Source of the DNA: Plazaster borealis
Taxonomy: Eukaryota; Echinodermata; Asteroidea; Forcipulatida; Labidiasteridae
Reading direction: 5' to 3'
DNA length: 64,000 bases
Assembly (NCBI GenBank): GCA_021014325.1
Contig: CM037474.1
Span: forward strand, 2,670,501-2,734,500
In this document: one piece after another, positions 13,001 through 22,925 of the stretch
Layout: each line of letters begins with the position of its first letter
Position numbering within the stretch: the first letter of the stretch is position 1
The notes under the pieces: model-generated
Database searches by the model: none
The model's input: the letters and a program-made list of their open reading frames with translations, nothing else
Told to the model about the DNA's origin: nothing
Position numbers and translations under genes: made by a program

Positions 13001-16000
13001 ACATCATAAGTAAAACAAGGGTGCTTAATAAGTGAACCAGAAACACCAGGGTTATTAACCCCTACTCTTCCACCATAAGTGTTCTGGGTTCTTTTACATG
13101 CACTACCAATCCCATCTGAAGGACAAAGCAATTATTGTAAAGTATCTTGGTCAAGGACACAAGTGGCACGACCCGGACTCGAACCCACACTCTGCTGATC
13201 AGAATCACTAGGGCCCAATTTCAAAGTGCTGCTTAACGATAAGCAAGTTTTCGTGCTTTCTATAGCAAAACAAATTTGCTTAAAGCGTATATCACAGGTT
13301 AACAAGAAAATTAGGCTGCCAGCTTGCGTGTTCACCATGCATTTGCATTGTTACGTCATTCGTTTTCATACAGTAAGCACGGGAAGGTCAGCTTGCCTTT
13401 TCGTGTGCTTACGGTTAGCAGCGCTTTGAAATGGAAAGTTGTACAGTAAGCACAAAAATGCACGTTAAGCAGCTCTATGAAATTGGGCCCAGAGCTTGCG
13501 TCTGTGCTCTTTACCCCTACCTCTTTCTTTTGAATACGTTTGTGATTTTATTTTTCAGCATCATGATCACTCTGATGACAGAGCTCATCCAGACGGCCGC
13601 TGACAACGGTCGTACACGACAACTCTTCCTTAGGTAATACTCATCCATAATTCTTACAATAGCTTTTTGTTACTTTTCTGCTTGAGGACAATCAAAGCAT
13701 ACTGGTAATGATAAGAGTTGAAACGTCACAATTGTTTTTAGTAGAACCACAGCAACTTGCTAGTGGGACTATTACATGGTGTTACTACAAACCTATACTG
13801 TTTTCCCACCAAGCAAAGTTTCAAATCCTACTTCAAAAGTCCTACTTTAAAAAAAATATGTATACACACTACTAGGCCTATTTATAGATTTGTTACGTCA
13901 TCATTGCTTGGAAAACTTTATCAAAATTTAACAGCATTATGTTGACTGAAACTATAACACTAATTTTTACAAATGTTTATGTGAAATGTAAAATCAAAGT
14001 TGCCTTAAAATCTTTCCTCAAAGAAATGTTCCTTCTTAAAAATTGAAATGTTGTCTAGTTTTTCTTTCGCCATCTTTTTTTTCCTGACAGAAATGAAAGT
14101 ATTTTAGAGAAGCTTCTATCAAACTGGGTTGCTCTGTGCCTGTATGACCAACTTAAGGTACGGATTGCAGAAAAATTACATAATTTTTTTCTAAGATCAA
14201 CATCGAAATGTGGACTGATAATCCTATTTTATGGATATATCTCATGCCAACCATGTTGGGGAAGGATTTTGGTGGGTAGATGGGTAGGTGCAGGGGGTGG
14301 GGGTAGGTGGATGCGATATTGTGCAATTTCGATGGATGTTAATGTTGGAACCTGTCCATTTTAGTAGAGGGTTGTTCCTTCTCCAATAACTTAAGAGATC
14401 AAAAGAAATTCAAAATGTACACGTTTGTGATAATGAGTTCAATGTATTGATGTTCCCATAGCAATTATATACACATTAACACCCAGCAACAAGATATGTT
14501 TGACTATTTCATTTAAAGAAAAACCCTGTGTGGTTGATGATGTCTTTTTTCTTCTTCTTTAGAGTCACACTGCCTATCCTTTGTTTGTCTTGTACCGTGC
14601 CATCAAACATCGGACTGAGAGTGCTCCAGTTGATGTCTTCACCGCCAGGTCAAGATATTCTCTCAACTTTGAGAAGATGCTAGAGGAGGATATTGGGTTC
14701 AATACCCTTGTGAGTCTTTAGTCAAATTCAAATTGAGTTTCTGGAATGTTTGCTAAGATTTGTATTCATGCATATTATTTAAATATAAAAAATGCTTATA
14801 TGAAATGGAACTAAACCTAGTTTATGAGTACATTACTACAGTCGACTCCCGTTATAACGAGGTCCGCCGGACTGGCCCATTTTCCTCGTATTATCCAAAC
14901 CTCGTCTTAAACGCAGCGCGCTAAATATAGATACACACGTCATCATTGTGCATGCACACAACACGTGTACGTGCATATACACTTGTGCTAGCCTGCACGG
15001 CGCTGTTTGCTTACCAGAACAGCCATTACGAGCATCCTGTACACAAGAATATCATTACTAAATGTCTTTTATTGAGTGATTAATCATGGAAATTTAATAT
15101 TTTGTACAATTTATGATAACAATATAGCAAAGAGATGTCAACTTGCCGTTCAGCGAGAGCGGATTCTGTATCGTAGCGCATGGTATGAACATGATGCATG
15201 CACTGAACGTTCATTTTCGTTGGTGATCGACATGAAGTATATGATAACAGCATGTCAAGCGTGGGACACCAGCGAGATGTTTCTGGAGTTCCGTTGCACA
15301 TGGACTTGCTTCAGTTACTTTGCAGTTTCCTTTTTTAATATTGTTTCATTTTTCAATAAAGATAATGTGTTGTGATTTCTCTTTTTAAATGTTATTATTG
15401 AATTAATAAAATCTGTGCGTATCCGTGTCTTTTAAAATAATTCCTTTTTAATTGTTATTCTTGAATTAATAAAATCTTTTATTTGAAAAAAAGGCTCCAC
15501 TAAAAAAAAACCTAGAACAGCAGTTATGTTTTTGAAGTTTTGCATGGATAAAACGAGCAAGGATTGATAATTAAAACCCCCCAAATACTGCCGAGTGCGT
15601 TCGCCGACATGAATTTATTAAATAAGCGGCATGTGTTTGAAATTGAGGATTGTCAGGGACTAACCTTTGGTGGTTTTGAGCCACGCGCGTGATTTAAGCC
15701 CTCTATTGTCTGCTTGGGTAAACCAGTCCGTTGAATAGACTGGTGGCACTCTACGAGCACCATGCAATTATCACCTCTATTGTATTCGGGGTTTAAGGGC
15801 TTCATGTCATTTCTCAACCTTGACGAAGGTAAGCGTTTCTTACACAATTATTCCGGGTCTCGCTACAAACGTCTGAAAACAATACATTTTGTCCCAGGGG
15901 ACCGCAAAATTACCTCGTATTATCCGTGTTCTCGCTACTACCGTGCTCGTATAATCCATTTTTAAATGCATTGAAACACGCACGGGGCAGTTCGGGACCG

Positions 16001-19000
16001 GCAAAAAACCTTGTATTAACCGGAACCTCGTAACATGCGAGCTCGTATTAACGGGAGTCGACTGTAAATGAATAATTTCTTGACATTTTTCATCTGGTAT
16101 CTCCTTAGACTCTCGTCGTGCCCATTGATGAAGAAGGAAATGTCGTCAAGGAAGTCAAGGTACTTGACGTAGACACCATCTCGCAGGTCAAGGAGAAGAT
16201 CTTAGCCGCCATATATTGCAACTCGCCCTACTCCAGTAGACCCAGCGCCAACCAAGTCAGTCTCGGTATGTCAGAAACCTCTTTTAATGAAGAAACTACC
16301 GGGTAAACCCTTCCCCCTTTGGCCTGCCCATCAACTCCAAAAAGAATAATTTAGTGCACAAGTACAAGTTCCCCAAAAAAACCACTTGATCTATTATTGT
16401 TGTACCACAATGTACAACAAAGTTTCAACCAGTCAATGGGAATGTAATCAGCTACTTTTTTTCATGCTGCTGCAAGTTTGTTATGAGTAAATAATTTCAA
16501 AAAAATAGTAAATGGCCTGACGTTTTGACCCTAGCAGAGTCTTTCTCGAAGGCTAAATGAAAACACAACACACATAAGCAGGAATACTGGTGTAACAGGA
16601 ATACTGTTCATGCTGGAACTCGCTACCTCTCAACATTCAGACTTGCAACTAAACTCAAGTTACTCCTCTGTTCAATACAATGTTCCTCTCTGGAATTATT
16701 TCCCTCAGCGCATTGCAACCATTGGAGAAATGCGCTTTATAAATGCTTGTATTATTATTATTATTAACAAAAGCATCCAAGTGGAAAGAAATGAAAAGAG
16801 AGAGAGGCAGAAAGCACACAGAAAAAGCAAGGGATGAACAATGAAGAGGGTGACAGAGGGGTGGGGAGAGGGAAGGGGATGGTTTGACCACAAGAGGTTG
16901 GAAACACAAGACAAATCAAAGGTTGGAAGAGGGAGAGAAAGTAATAAATAAAATGAAATAATGAACAATAACGGAAATGCTTGTCTGTCTTCATCATCAG
17001 AATGGCAATGTGGCACCAGTGGGCGCCTCGTGTTGACAGACACGGATCCCAGACCACTGACTGACAAATGGCGAAGAATCAATATGCTAAAGGATTTCCA
17101 CGTAAGTGTCATCATTCTGATGAAGAACATTCAGTAATAGACAACCCCCCCCCACCACCACCACCACCCCCACCAAAAAATCCAATTTGTTTTCTTTTGG
17201 ATGAGTTTCTTTGTGTTTTCTTCATGGGTTACCTGGGTCAGGTATGAGGTATTTCAAACTTATCTGAATTCAGACCTTTTAAAGTCTACCTGGTTATACA
17301 AAATAAATATGTATTTTTTTCCAAACTAAATAAGGCCGGCTCTTTGATTGACTTCTCTAGCACTGAGGATACTGTTCCCAAAAGCTCCTTGGAATCTATA
17401 ACTCCAGGGGTTACCAAAAGGTAGAATTGCCATCATTTCAATGTACCTCCCTTTAGGTCTGGATCCCAGTTTCAGACTTTTTTCTGCATCAGTGACTCTC
17501 ATCCCTGCTGGCTAATCTTTAAAAATGTTGTAGTAGTTGTTTGAGGTTTTTTTTGTAACTGGTATTTTGTTATCCTTGGTAACCTACAGGTTGGGGATAA
17601 TGATCAAATGAAGATTGTAGAGAAGCAGGACGTTGACAATGCAACTCTTTCCCAACCCATTCTTCAGTTCTCCCAGGGAGATGAGGAAAGTGCATACGGT
17701 AAGTTATTTTGTGTACCATTATGGGTTGTCACAAAACTGAATTTGACATTGGAGCCCCTCTTTATGAAGATATTTCACTCACAAGTAATGCTGTCCATCA
17801 TGTTGTAAAGAATGTTTTACTGTTAATTCATCAGACCTGTTTGCTGAGCATGCTCTTCCTTATTTATATGTCTAATTATTTTTTGAAATAAGAGCTTCTG
17901 TAAGTTCTGATAAATCCCTAGATTTACCCTGGAATAATTTCATTGTTTCATATTTTGGAGAACTTCCGGATAGATTCAATTTTCACAGGTTGTTTTTAAA
18001 GCCATGACAATGATTGGCTCTGTTCTGTTTTGTTCCGTGTGGTACCATTCTCAATCCATTGACATGTATGGCCTTTTTTTATTACTTGCTGTGAATAGAA
18101 TTTACAGACCTGACCAGTGGGGCATGAAAGGGGTTTTCCCTTCTGTTGTCATTGATTTGATTGTATTGCTGATTCATTGTCATGGATGGATGAAGAAAGA
18201 CCAAGCTCTCTGAGCTATAGTAATCCTTATATCCTTCCACTCCCCCCCCCAAATAAACCAAAATAAATAATTATAGCAACATAAAATAAATCAATTAATT
18301 AATAAATAAAATAAGTAAATAAAAATATAATAAATACAATAAAGAGAATAAATAAAATATTCAAAATAAATTAAATTAAATTAATAAATTTAATACAACA
18401 AATTATTAAACAACACAAAAATAAATAAAATAAATTAAAACAAATTATTAAAATATAATAAAGTAAAGAGAATAAAGAAAATAGTAAAAATAAATAAACT
18501 AAACCGATTAAAGTTGTCTTCCAGAATATGTTTAGAACAAAATATGTTATAAATTTCTTAAATAAAGTTTTTTTTTGTACTGAATAATGTAACTTGATTT
18601 CTACATTTTTTTCCCTTGTCAGCTAATGTTGGAGTTGATGATTTGGCTAGGAATAATCGACACAGCAAGCGCCAGGATACCATTGTAGAGGTAGAGCCAA
18701 TAAAAGGAATCAAAGACTGGCATCTGGTGAGTTATTCGGCAATTTAAGTGATACACACAACAATTTTTGCATATGCCACGACAATGCACAAAATACCTGT
18801 ATTGTGCAAAATTGTTTGTACATGGCATAAGATGTGTAATAGTTCATTTTTATTTTATAATTACTTAATCACTTATCATTGGCAGATTTTGTCATGCAAT
18901 TCCTTCAATAATAGCTTATTAATTTCTCAGATCTGTAAAAATAGGTATTTAAATTTTAAATATAAATTTGTTGATCAAATTGGAAAACAATCGGACATAG

Positions 19001-22000
19001 CATCTTTATTTATTCCTGATACTATTCTCTCCAAGGTTAAAGAAGAAGGCAGTGGGTATGATGATGATGAGGAGGAGGAGGAGGATGAGGGGAGAAGACG
19101 CAGAGATTGCTGCACCATGTTGAGATCAGGCACCTTCAGAAATAAGATCACCCGCCGGAAGATCAAAGAGATCTCATTCCCAAGACTCATGTCAACAAAG
19201 GTATGCAAAAAAAGTCAACTTTGAAATTTTCCATTAAGAGGCCCATACAGTATGGGAGCGTCTCAAAAGTCGGGCATCTTCCAGAGCTGCCAACTCTCTC
19301 TGATTCCGCAGAAAATTCCTTAAGAATAAACCAATCTTTTTATGTTCTGATGACCAATTATTTTGAAAATCTCCCTGATTATGGAAACTTTTTCCCCTAT
19401 TATGGTGAATGTAATTCTAAATAACTCCCTAATTGCAAGATGCAAATGTGTCAGCTCTGGGCACATAAGAACGATCCTGTTGGCATACACCTGTATTCCA
19501 GTTGATTGCCAGACTGTTCCACTGGACCGCAACATTGTGCCAAACTACAGGAACATTTCTACATGCTCGACTTTTGAGACGCTCCTACACGAAAGAATTG
19601 TGCGTTGGCATTTTGAGCTTCCCACCAGTCCCAATGGACCGGTCCATATACGCCTCTGAAAAACTTAAACGATCAAATTAGAATGTTCCTTCCATTCTGA
19701 CTTGTGAGACGCTCCCTTAGAGAAGTGAGAAGGAACCTCTAATTTGGTTTGGGTTTTTCGGAAGAGGTTAAGTTGTACACAATTGAGGTTTACTTGTGCA
19801 TTGTTAGACATCACAGGTTTGTGGTCAGCCCCTTAAAACATCTCCTACAATTAGTTTTAAAATCTCTGTGGTTTTTGAGGATAAAAAATACTTTCAACCC
19901 CCTTGGGAAAAAACCCTGGCTGAGCTCGTGCCTCTATCCCAAACACTAACTCATTTTCACCAAAGATAGAGGAAAGCAAGATACCTGTACATCAGGCATT
20001 TGATTTTTCAGGATTTTTCCTGTCTTCAGGATGTTCTCAAAGTCTCCTTGAGCATTCAGACTTTCTTACAAGAAGTAAAGCAGTCACTACAGGGAGAGAG
20101 AATATAGTCCCCATTGTGCACAAACCTGTGTTGTTGTATTTCTGGTGATGCACAGAGCCTCCCTCCTGATTTGTAACATCTTGGAGGCTCTGGATCTAGA
20201 ATAAGGGGGAACCCCTGCCAGTGAGCCATTTTCAGGAATTTTCAGGAATTTGTCAAGTCTCATCCCTGGGACATTCATTCTGCAAAACAGTCTTTTAAAA
20301 AATGACCAAACATTTTTTACAACAAATTAACCATTTCTTGTAGCAAGATATATTTGTTAGTAATAATGATAATAGAGGCTTCTTATATAGTGCTCATATC
20401 TGTCACTCAGTGACACTCAAGGCGCTTCGACAGTCAGTATTTTCGTGCTAGGTATGTGGAGCTACGTTTCTGAAGTATGAGACCTACTCCTTTACATGGC
20501 ACCATGTAATTGTTTACAAGGTGCTGTGGCGCAATATGCAGCCATTCAAACCAGGAACATCGGGGAGAACCCCTTCTCTTTACGATAAGTGCACTGGGTT
20601 CTTTTATGTGCATTACACAACACACGGGACCAACGACTATACGTCTCATCTGAAGGACGCAGCAATAATGGTTAAGTGTCTTGCTTAAGGACACAAGTGT
20701 CACGACTGGGACTCGAACCCACACTCTGCTGATCAGAAACACCAGAGCTTGGGTCCGGTGCTCTTATCCGCTCGGCCACAACATGCCACAACATTTGATT
20801 ATTAAAACAAAAAATCAATAATTATTTTAACATTATTTGAAACCTGTTTTTATCAGGATTTTGATACCTGTGAGGATCACTTCAGGCTCTATCTCTTCCT
20901 TTCATGTGATTCATTTGTTCATTGGTTTTCTTTGCTTTCTCACAGGGAGTCATTCAAAAGTTTGTTGATGACATGTTCAACACCATTCTATCAGTGGAGA
21001 GCGCCCCCGAGGCCATCAAGTACCTCTTTGACTTTTTTGACAGCCAGGCCATTCGACATGAACTGGAAGAAAGTGACCCTGAAATCACACACATCTGGAA
21101 GAGTAATATGTAAGATATTTGCGAATTTCTTGCTCTTTTTTTTCATGGTGAATTTCTGCCATGAAGTTTTTCACTGTGATGAGTAGGTTTAATGTTTTCC
21201 TTATTAAAACTCTCTTTCACTACAAGTAAGCAAACAAACCATGTTTATGTGTTCATTGTTTTTAGTTTGCCACTTCGTTTCTGGTCCAATGCCATCAAAA
21301 ATCCAGACCACATCTTTGACATTCGAGCTGGTCGCTCTGTTGGGGCAAGCATGGACGTGATCGGTCAGTTATTCCATGATGTACACGATACCAAGACGCA
21401 TAAACTCGGACAGGTAATTGAAACAATATACTTATTTTATTTTCAAGAGAAACACTTTTTTGGTAGGTCTCCAAACTAGAAACTTAAAAAACAAACCAGT
21501 GAACTATTTTAGAACTTGATGATTTGATTGGGAATTACTTATTTTTTGCTGATAGGAGTCCTCTGTTAATAAGTTATTGTACGGCAGAGAGAAGCAGAAG
21601 TACCAGCATGTTGTAGAAGACTTCTATATTGGAGTTCGGGATTTGTCACAGGTACCCACCCAGGAGCTGAACAAGGAGCTGTACAAAGCCAGCGAGGTAA
21701 TTAAAAATGATCAATTATAACTCAGCAGTGTTGACTCCCACCCTGTAAAGAACAGGTTGTGCGAACAAGTGAATTAGAAAAAGAAAAGATTGATTTGAAA
21801 CCAAGAGAAGTAGAAATTGTGTATTTCACTAAAAAGGTGAAATTGTCATAACTAGTACTTTATTTATCTTTTCAGAATTTCACTGGTCTGTTCAGCAAGT
21901 TGAATACCCTTGAACGGCTGTGGTATATTGTCAGCCAACACAATCAAACGGTAAGTTTGAAAACTCTTATCCAATTAATGAAATATCATCTAAATTCTTG

Positions 22001-22467
22001 TTTTATTTTTACCCTGCAGGCAAACTATGATCGAGCCATAAATAAAGGGTAGAGGTAGCATGAGAAGAAATTGCTCTAGTCACCTTTGTCTAGTCTCCTA
22101 TGCAATGATATTTTAATGATATTCATTAACCAGGAAGGGGCCTGGCTATTTCCCTTCCTGCCTCAGTTTGGTTACATTCATCTTGTGCTTTCTGCCTCTA
22201 CTGTGGCTTCCTTCTTTTTCACTTATTTCTTCATCCTATGTTTTTAGGCGTAAGGTTTATGTTTTTAAGTGCAGGTCTTTTTTATTTATTCCGATACGTA
22301 AGAAATGAGCCTTGAGTTAAAGGAAGACCAAGATGGTGGACTTTGTCTTCTCATTTTTTCAGATTCTGGATGTTCTTGAGTCTGAACCAGAATATGAAGA
22401 AGCCCATCTTGGATACCTTCTTGAGGAGGTGCAAATGACTCTCTCCAGTGGTGATGATCCTGTGTAG
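35..22467 (+). CDS. Plexin gene 1, 5'-truncated by window edge (28 exons)
   Basis: Semaphorin receptor of the plexin family. Exons: 35-169, 783-878, 978-1086, 1212-1393, 2297-2451, 3636-3753, 4422-4558, 4755-4919, 5196-5337, 5839-6075, 7220-7396, 7881-8103, 9426-9565, 11642-11769, 12402-12467, 13559-13633, 14091-14157, 14563-14709, 16109-16265, 17001-17101, 17590-17698, 18623-18726, 19036-19200, 20946-21109, 21266-21413, 21556-21696, 21876-21950, 22363-22467. They join into one open frame of 1256 codons including the TAG stop. All introns are GT-AG except the one after 4558, which is GC-AG. Exon lengths equal those of gene 2 except 5196-5337, which is 6 nt longer. By comparison with gene 2, nine upstream exon positions (signal peptide, Sema, PSI1, PSI2) lie outside the window. 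The family call rests on PSI and IPT repeats, a single transmembrane segment, and cytoplasmic motifs such as [10 protein letters not shown] and LPLRFW. A/B/C/D subtype is not assigned. Confidence 0.95.
170..782 (+). other. Gene 1 intron, no recognisable feature
   Basis: AT-rich intron with a C run at about 245 and simple A/T tracts. No coding, tRNA-like or inverted-repeat structure seen. Confidence 0.6.
1212..1393 (+). CDS. Gene 1: PSI3 exon
   Basis: Encodes a plexin-semaphorin-integrin cysteine-rich module: [20 protein letters not shown], followed by CVWCN and further cysteines. The C-x5-C-x2-C spacing and W-C pair are the PSI signature. It differs from its gene 2 counterpart at only a handful of bases, and the 20 or so intron bases before the acceptor are the same in both genes. 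Confidence 0.93.
1671..2118. mobile_element. TTAA-type MITE with internal hairpin
   Basis: Left end AAAGGAAGGGTCATAGATT, right end TATGACCCTACCTTTAA: inverted ends shared with copies at 49609-50068, 53250-53689 and 55896-56326. Carries the family's internal 18-bp palindrome AATCTGAGAAACGATTCA with its mirror at 1930-1968. Confidence 0.75.
2297..7396 (+). CDS. Gene 1: IPT/TIG repeat block
   Basis: Seven exons (2297-2451, 3636-3753, 4422-4558, 4755-4919, 5196-5337, 5839-6075, 7220-7396) encode the membrane-proximal Ig-like plexin/transcription-factor repeats. Two clear repeat starts are visible: [19 protein letters not shown] and VITEVKPTSSIDSGGREMIV, each followed by a G-T/N-x-L/M hydrophobic strand and later a C-x-T-P/S motif. 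Exon 4422-4558 ends ACAAG|GCAAGT. Only this GC donor keeps the frame: the GT four bases further gives an immediate stop. The last exon is followed by a 102-nt repeat array carrying further donors. Confidence 0.92.
2452..3635 (+). other. Gene 1 intron, nothing confidently identified
   Basis: Contains a 71-codon open stretch at 3113-3328 (starting MDGKFECSEIPAYHGRLSAV) that I do not recognise and that has no visible splice context. Probably chance or a TE scrap. Confidence 0.4.
4036..4078 (-). other. Hammerhead-ribozyme-like core motif, minus strand
   Basis: The complement reads CTCCTGAAGACC...GATCGAAACGTTGAG, that is C-U-G-A-A-G-A, a short interval, then G-A-A-A-C. This arrangement is known from Penelope-like element terminal repeats. 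The helix II pairing is weak here. Confidence 0.35.
5420..5790 (+). mobile_element. Degenerate LINE 3' end (L2/CR1-like)
   Basis: Translation around 5578-5703 reads VGDRAFATAAYRL, stop, NLLQLQIQTSSSLSTFKSQL, KTHLLSL. This is the classic C-terminal tail of L2/CR1-type reverse transcriptase ORFs, followed by the GCGCCTTGAGCA 3' tail and a T/A-rich end. Broken by a stop. Absent from the matching intron of gene 2. Confidence 0.75.
6655..6862 (+). mobile_element. tRNA-derived SINE (family 2)
   Basis: Starts TGGTGGCATGGTTGGCTTGTG with a box-A-like GCGTAAAGCGC and box-B-like GGTTCAATTCC, then a unique body containing TATGAGTAGAGTTGTGCGTT and TCTCTGGCTGTGCTC. A second copy is at 46580-46802. Confidence 0.7.
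6957..7056. repeat. Hairpin MITE, about 40-bp arms
   Basis: CAATAGACTGTGCAAGTCTC and TTGCGTATTCGAACATT are mirrored by AATGTTCGAATACGCACGAG and ACTTGCATGGTCTATTATGG around a 16-nt loop. A near-complete foldback in the intron. Confidence 0.75.
7307..7770 (+). repeat. 102-nt repeat array duplicating the exon end and splice donor (gene 1)
   Basis: Five copies of the last part of exon 7220-7396 plus the first intron bases. Equivalent positions begin at 7307, 7409, 7511, 7595 and 7695, so spacings are 102, 102, 84 and 100 nt. Unit 1 ends TCTGG|GTAAGT (canonical donor at 7397). Unit 2 has GCAGGT at the same position (7499), in frame. Unit 4 again has TCTGG|GTAAGT (7683), but one base out of phase. 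The reading frame stays open from 7220 to the TGA near 7693, across four units. The 84-nt spacing is an in-frame 18-nt deletion. The fifth unit is shifted and decayed. Confidence 0.9.
7881..8103 (+). CDS. Gene 1: transmembrane exon
   Basis: Encodes the extracellular tail YISYPPPD, then the hydrophobic segment [20 protein letters not shown] and on to CFSAKLYG, then basic and helical juxtamembrane sequence with ARLIQED, ending in phase 1. This is the single membrane span of the receptor. The acceptor is CTTCAG at 7875-7880 and the donor GTATGG. It pairs with 46005-46227 in gene 2. Confidence 0.93.
8330..8700 (-). mobile_element. tRNA-derived SINE, minus strand
   Basis: The complement begins TGTGGCGTGTCATGGCTGGC and carries GTGGGTTCAAATCCCAGTCA (box B). 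The far end has the TAATAGTGGCTTCTTTAATAG tail seen in the copy at 20358-20790. Confidence 0.7.
9426..14157 (+). CDS. Gene 1: N-terminal half of the split GAP domain
   Basis: Five exons (9426-9565, 11642-11769, 12402-12467, 13559-13633, 14091-14157). They start with [20 protein letters not shown], a hallmark of the plexin cytoplasmic juxtamembrane/GAP region, and continue through [50 protein letters not shown] and NESILEKLLSNW. Plexin GAPs act on Rap or R-Ras type small GTPases (family knowledge). The loop that carries an arginine pair in vertebrate plexins (M-R-D-R as I recall it) reads S-I-R-Q-K here. Confidence 0.9.
9637..10362. mobile_element. TTAA-type MITE carrying a nested SINE
   Basis: Left end TTAAAGGCAGGGTATACC, right end ATACCCTGCCTTTAA. 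Interrupted by the SINE at 9687-10056. Interior matches the family at 33591-33956 and 57223-57597. Confidence 0.7.
9687..10056 (+). mobile_element. tRNA-Leu-like SINE (family 1)
   Basis: GTGGCGTGTCGTGGCCGAGC with box A TGGCCGAGCGG, an ACTCAAGCTC anticodon-like loop, a long variable arm as in Leu/Ser tRNAs, and box B GGTTTGAATTCC. Ends in an ATA microsatellite (10028-10056). Other copies: 13018-13203 (-), 20358-20790 (-), 52338-52662 (-), 54981-55423 (+), 55505-55803 (-). Confidence 0.85.
10396..11429. mobile_element. DNA transposon remnant with 15-bp perfect TIRs
   Basis: CAGACCTGCCAACCT at 10396-10410 and its exact complement AGGTTGGCAGGTCTG at 11415-11429, flanked on both sides by ACATCG (10390-10395 and 11430-11435). 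The CAG...CTG ends resemble hAT elements, but the direct repeat visible is 6 bp rather than 8. No transposase frame seen. Confidence 0.75.
11530..11555. repeat. Orphan right end of a TTAA-type MITE
   Basis: TATACCCTGCCTTTAA repeats the right terminus seen at 10347-10362, so two related MITE ends bracket the hAT-like insertion. Confidence 0.5.
12055..12249. mobile_element. Short MITE
   Basis: Ends ACACAGGGCAATTTTTACAG and CTGTAAATTGCCTCATGTGA are inverted repeats with a few mismatches, with GGCAAC/GTTGCC inside. Confidence 0.65.
13018..13203 (-). mobile_element. tRNA-Leu-like SINE fragment, minus strand
   Basis: Carries ACTCGAACCCACACTCTGCT (complement of box B and variable arm) and GTGTTCTGGGTTCTTTTAC. 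Truncated at the tRNA-head side near 13207, where the next MITE begins. Confidence 0.75.
13211..13490. mobile_element. MITE with GGGCCCAATTTC inverted ends
   Basis: GGGCCCAATTTCAAAGTGCT at the left is mirrored by AGCTCTATGAAATTGGGCCC at 13471-13490. The same family occurs at 41441-42523, with a right-end fragment at 12278-12366. Confidence 0.8.
14563..18726 (+). CDS. Gene 1: GAP helix plus Rho-GTPase-binding domain insert
   Basis: Five exons (14563-14709, 16109-16265, 17001-17101, 17590-17698, 18623-18726). The first carries YPLFVLYRAIKH and [18 protein letters not shown], the conserved plexin segment before the insert. TLVVPIDEEGNV through [34 protein letters not shown] and [12 protein letters not shown] matches the ubiquitin-like Rho-binding domain that splits the plexin GAP. 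The block ends with IKGIKDWHL, the conserved K-x-W-H-L just before the second GAP half. Confidence 0.92.
14839..16064. mobile_element. Pogo/Tigger-like DNA transposon, non-autonomous
   Basis: CAGTCGACTCCCGTTATAAC at the left and GTATTAACGGGAGTCGACTG at the right, each bordered by TA. These are typical pogo-type termini. Inside, GTCCGCCGG and CTCGTATTATCC motifs repeat near both ends. A 99-codon open stretch at 15076-15375 shows no transposase signature that I recognise. Unique to gene 1. Confidence 0.8.
18260..18510. repeat. Low-complexity AATAAA-like tract
   Basis: About 250 nt made almost entirely of A, T and scattered C in AAATAAAT/AATTAAAT patterns. Confidence 0.85.
19036..19200 (+). CDS. 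Gene 1: acidic linker exon leading into the second GAP half
   Basis: Starts V-K-E-E-G-S-G-Y then a [10 protein letters not shown] acidic run encoded by GAT and GAG repeats, then basic GRRRRDCC, and ends [13 protein letters not shown], equivalent to the vertebrate S-E-I-Y-L-T-R-L-L-A-T-K segment. The acidic run differs in composition from gene 2 (EDEGRRRR here, ESKKRKH there) at equal exon length, so this is a fast-changing surface loop next to a conserved GAP segment. Confidence 0.9.
19254..19716. mobile_element. MITE with GGGAGCGTCTC ends and nested element
   Basis: GGGAGCGTCTCAAAAGTC at 19254 is mirrored by GACTTTTGAGACGCTCC at 19569-19585 and again by GACTTGTGAGACGCTCCC at 19699-19716. 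Inside, CAGAGCTGCCAACTC and GTCAGCTCTGG (19281-19461) look like ends of a smaller nested element. Confidence 0.7.
20358..20790 (-). mobile_element. Full-length tRNA-Leu-like SINE, minus strand
   Basis: The complement starts TGGCATGTTGTGGCCGAGCG and continues ATAAGAGCACCGGACCCAAG; box B is in GGGTTCGAGTCCCAGTCGTG. The body matches 54981-55423, including the GTGCTGTGGC... and TGAGCACT-type tail. Confidence 0.85.
20946..22467 (+). CDS. Gene 1: C-terminal GAP half and stop
   Basis: Five exons (20946-21109, 21266-21413, 21556-21696, 21876-21950, 22363-22467). Contains [39 protein letters not shown] joined to [13 protein letters not shown] across the 21109/21266 junction, then [20 protein letters not shown] and [13 protein letters not shown]. 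The arginine in LPLRFW corresponds to the second conserved RasGAP-type arginine. The protein ends SSGDDPV and lacks the V-T-D-L type PDZ ligand of vertebrate B-plexins. The first AATAAA-like signal I can point to is ATTAAA at 22958-22963, weak evidence. Confidence 0.93.
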
Positions 22468-22602
22468 AATAGCAAATAATTTCCCACCCCTTGCAGTACT
22501 TATTTCTGTAGCATTAGCAATCAAACAATGTGAAAAACCAGCTGGAACATATAGGAATTACTTTGACAGGAGTCCTTTCATACTATCGCATCTTTTATAT
22601 TA

Positions 22603-22925
22603 GATAGATGTTGAATTTGCACTGGGGATAAAGAATATTACTTGTTTTTTACCCAAACACCGATGTATGTATTAAAGCATTGTATACTCGGTACTTTTCC
22701 GAGTCCTGTGAGAAAAACCACTGACATGTTACTCAGGTGGGATATGAACCCACGACCTTTGCCATTCTAGAGCAGATGTCTTACTACCCTAGACCACCAA
22801 GATTGCCCGGTAGTTGGAGGTAGTTTGAATCCTATATTTTAGCGATTTAATAGATGTTAAATTTGCATCGAGGATAAAGAATACTGTTTGTTTTTTACCC
22901 TAACACAGATCTGTGTAAAGTACAT
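22603..22925 (+). repeat. SINE family 3 in tandem form, 3' UTR/flank of gene 1
   Basis: GATGTTGAATTTGCACTGGG and, about 250 nt later, GATGTTAAATTTGCATCGAG bracket a tRNA-like core (complement: box A GGTCTAGGGTAGTAAGAC, box B GTGGGTTCATATCCC). Related copies at 48174-48735, 51360-51720, 58533-58866, 60905-61017 and 6185-6385. Confidence 0.75.

Noticed and set aside
16655..17130. Minus-strand frame of 141 codons across an intron and exon of gene 1
   Set aside because: Overlaps the antisense of a conserved plexin exon and a purine-rich low-complexity intron.
22010..22053. Possible extra 3' exon after an acceptor CCCTGCAG in gene 1, with a similar site at 60311 in gene 2
   Set aside because: Reads only a few codons before a stop, and the conserved final exon at 22363 (61154 in gene 2) restores the plexin C-terminus.
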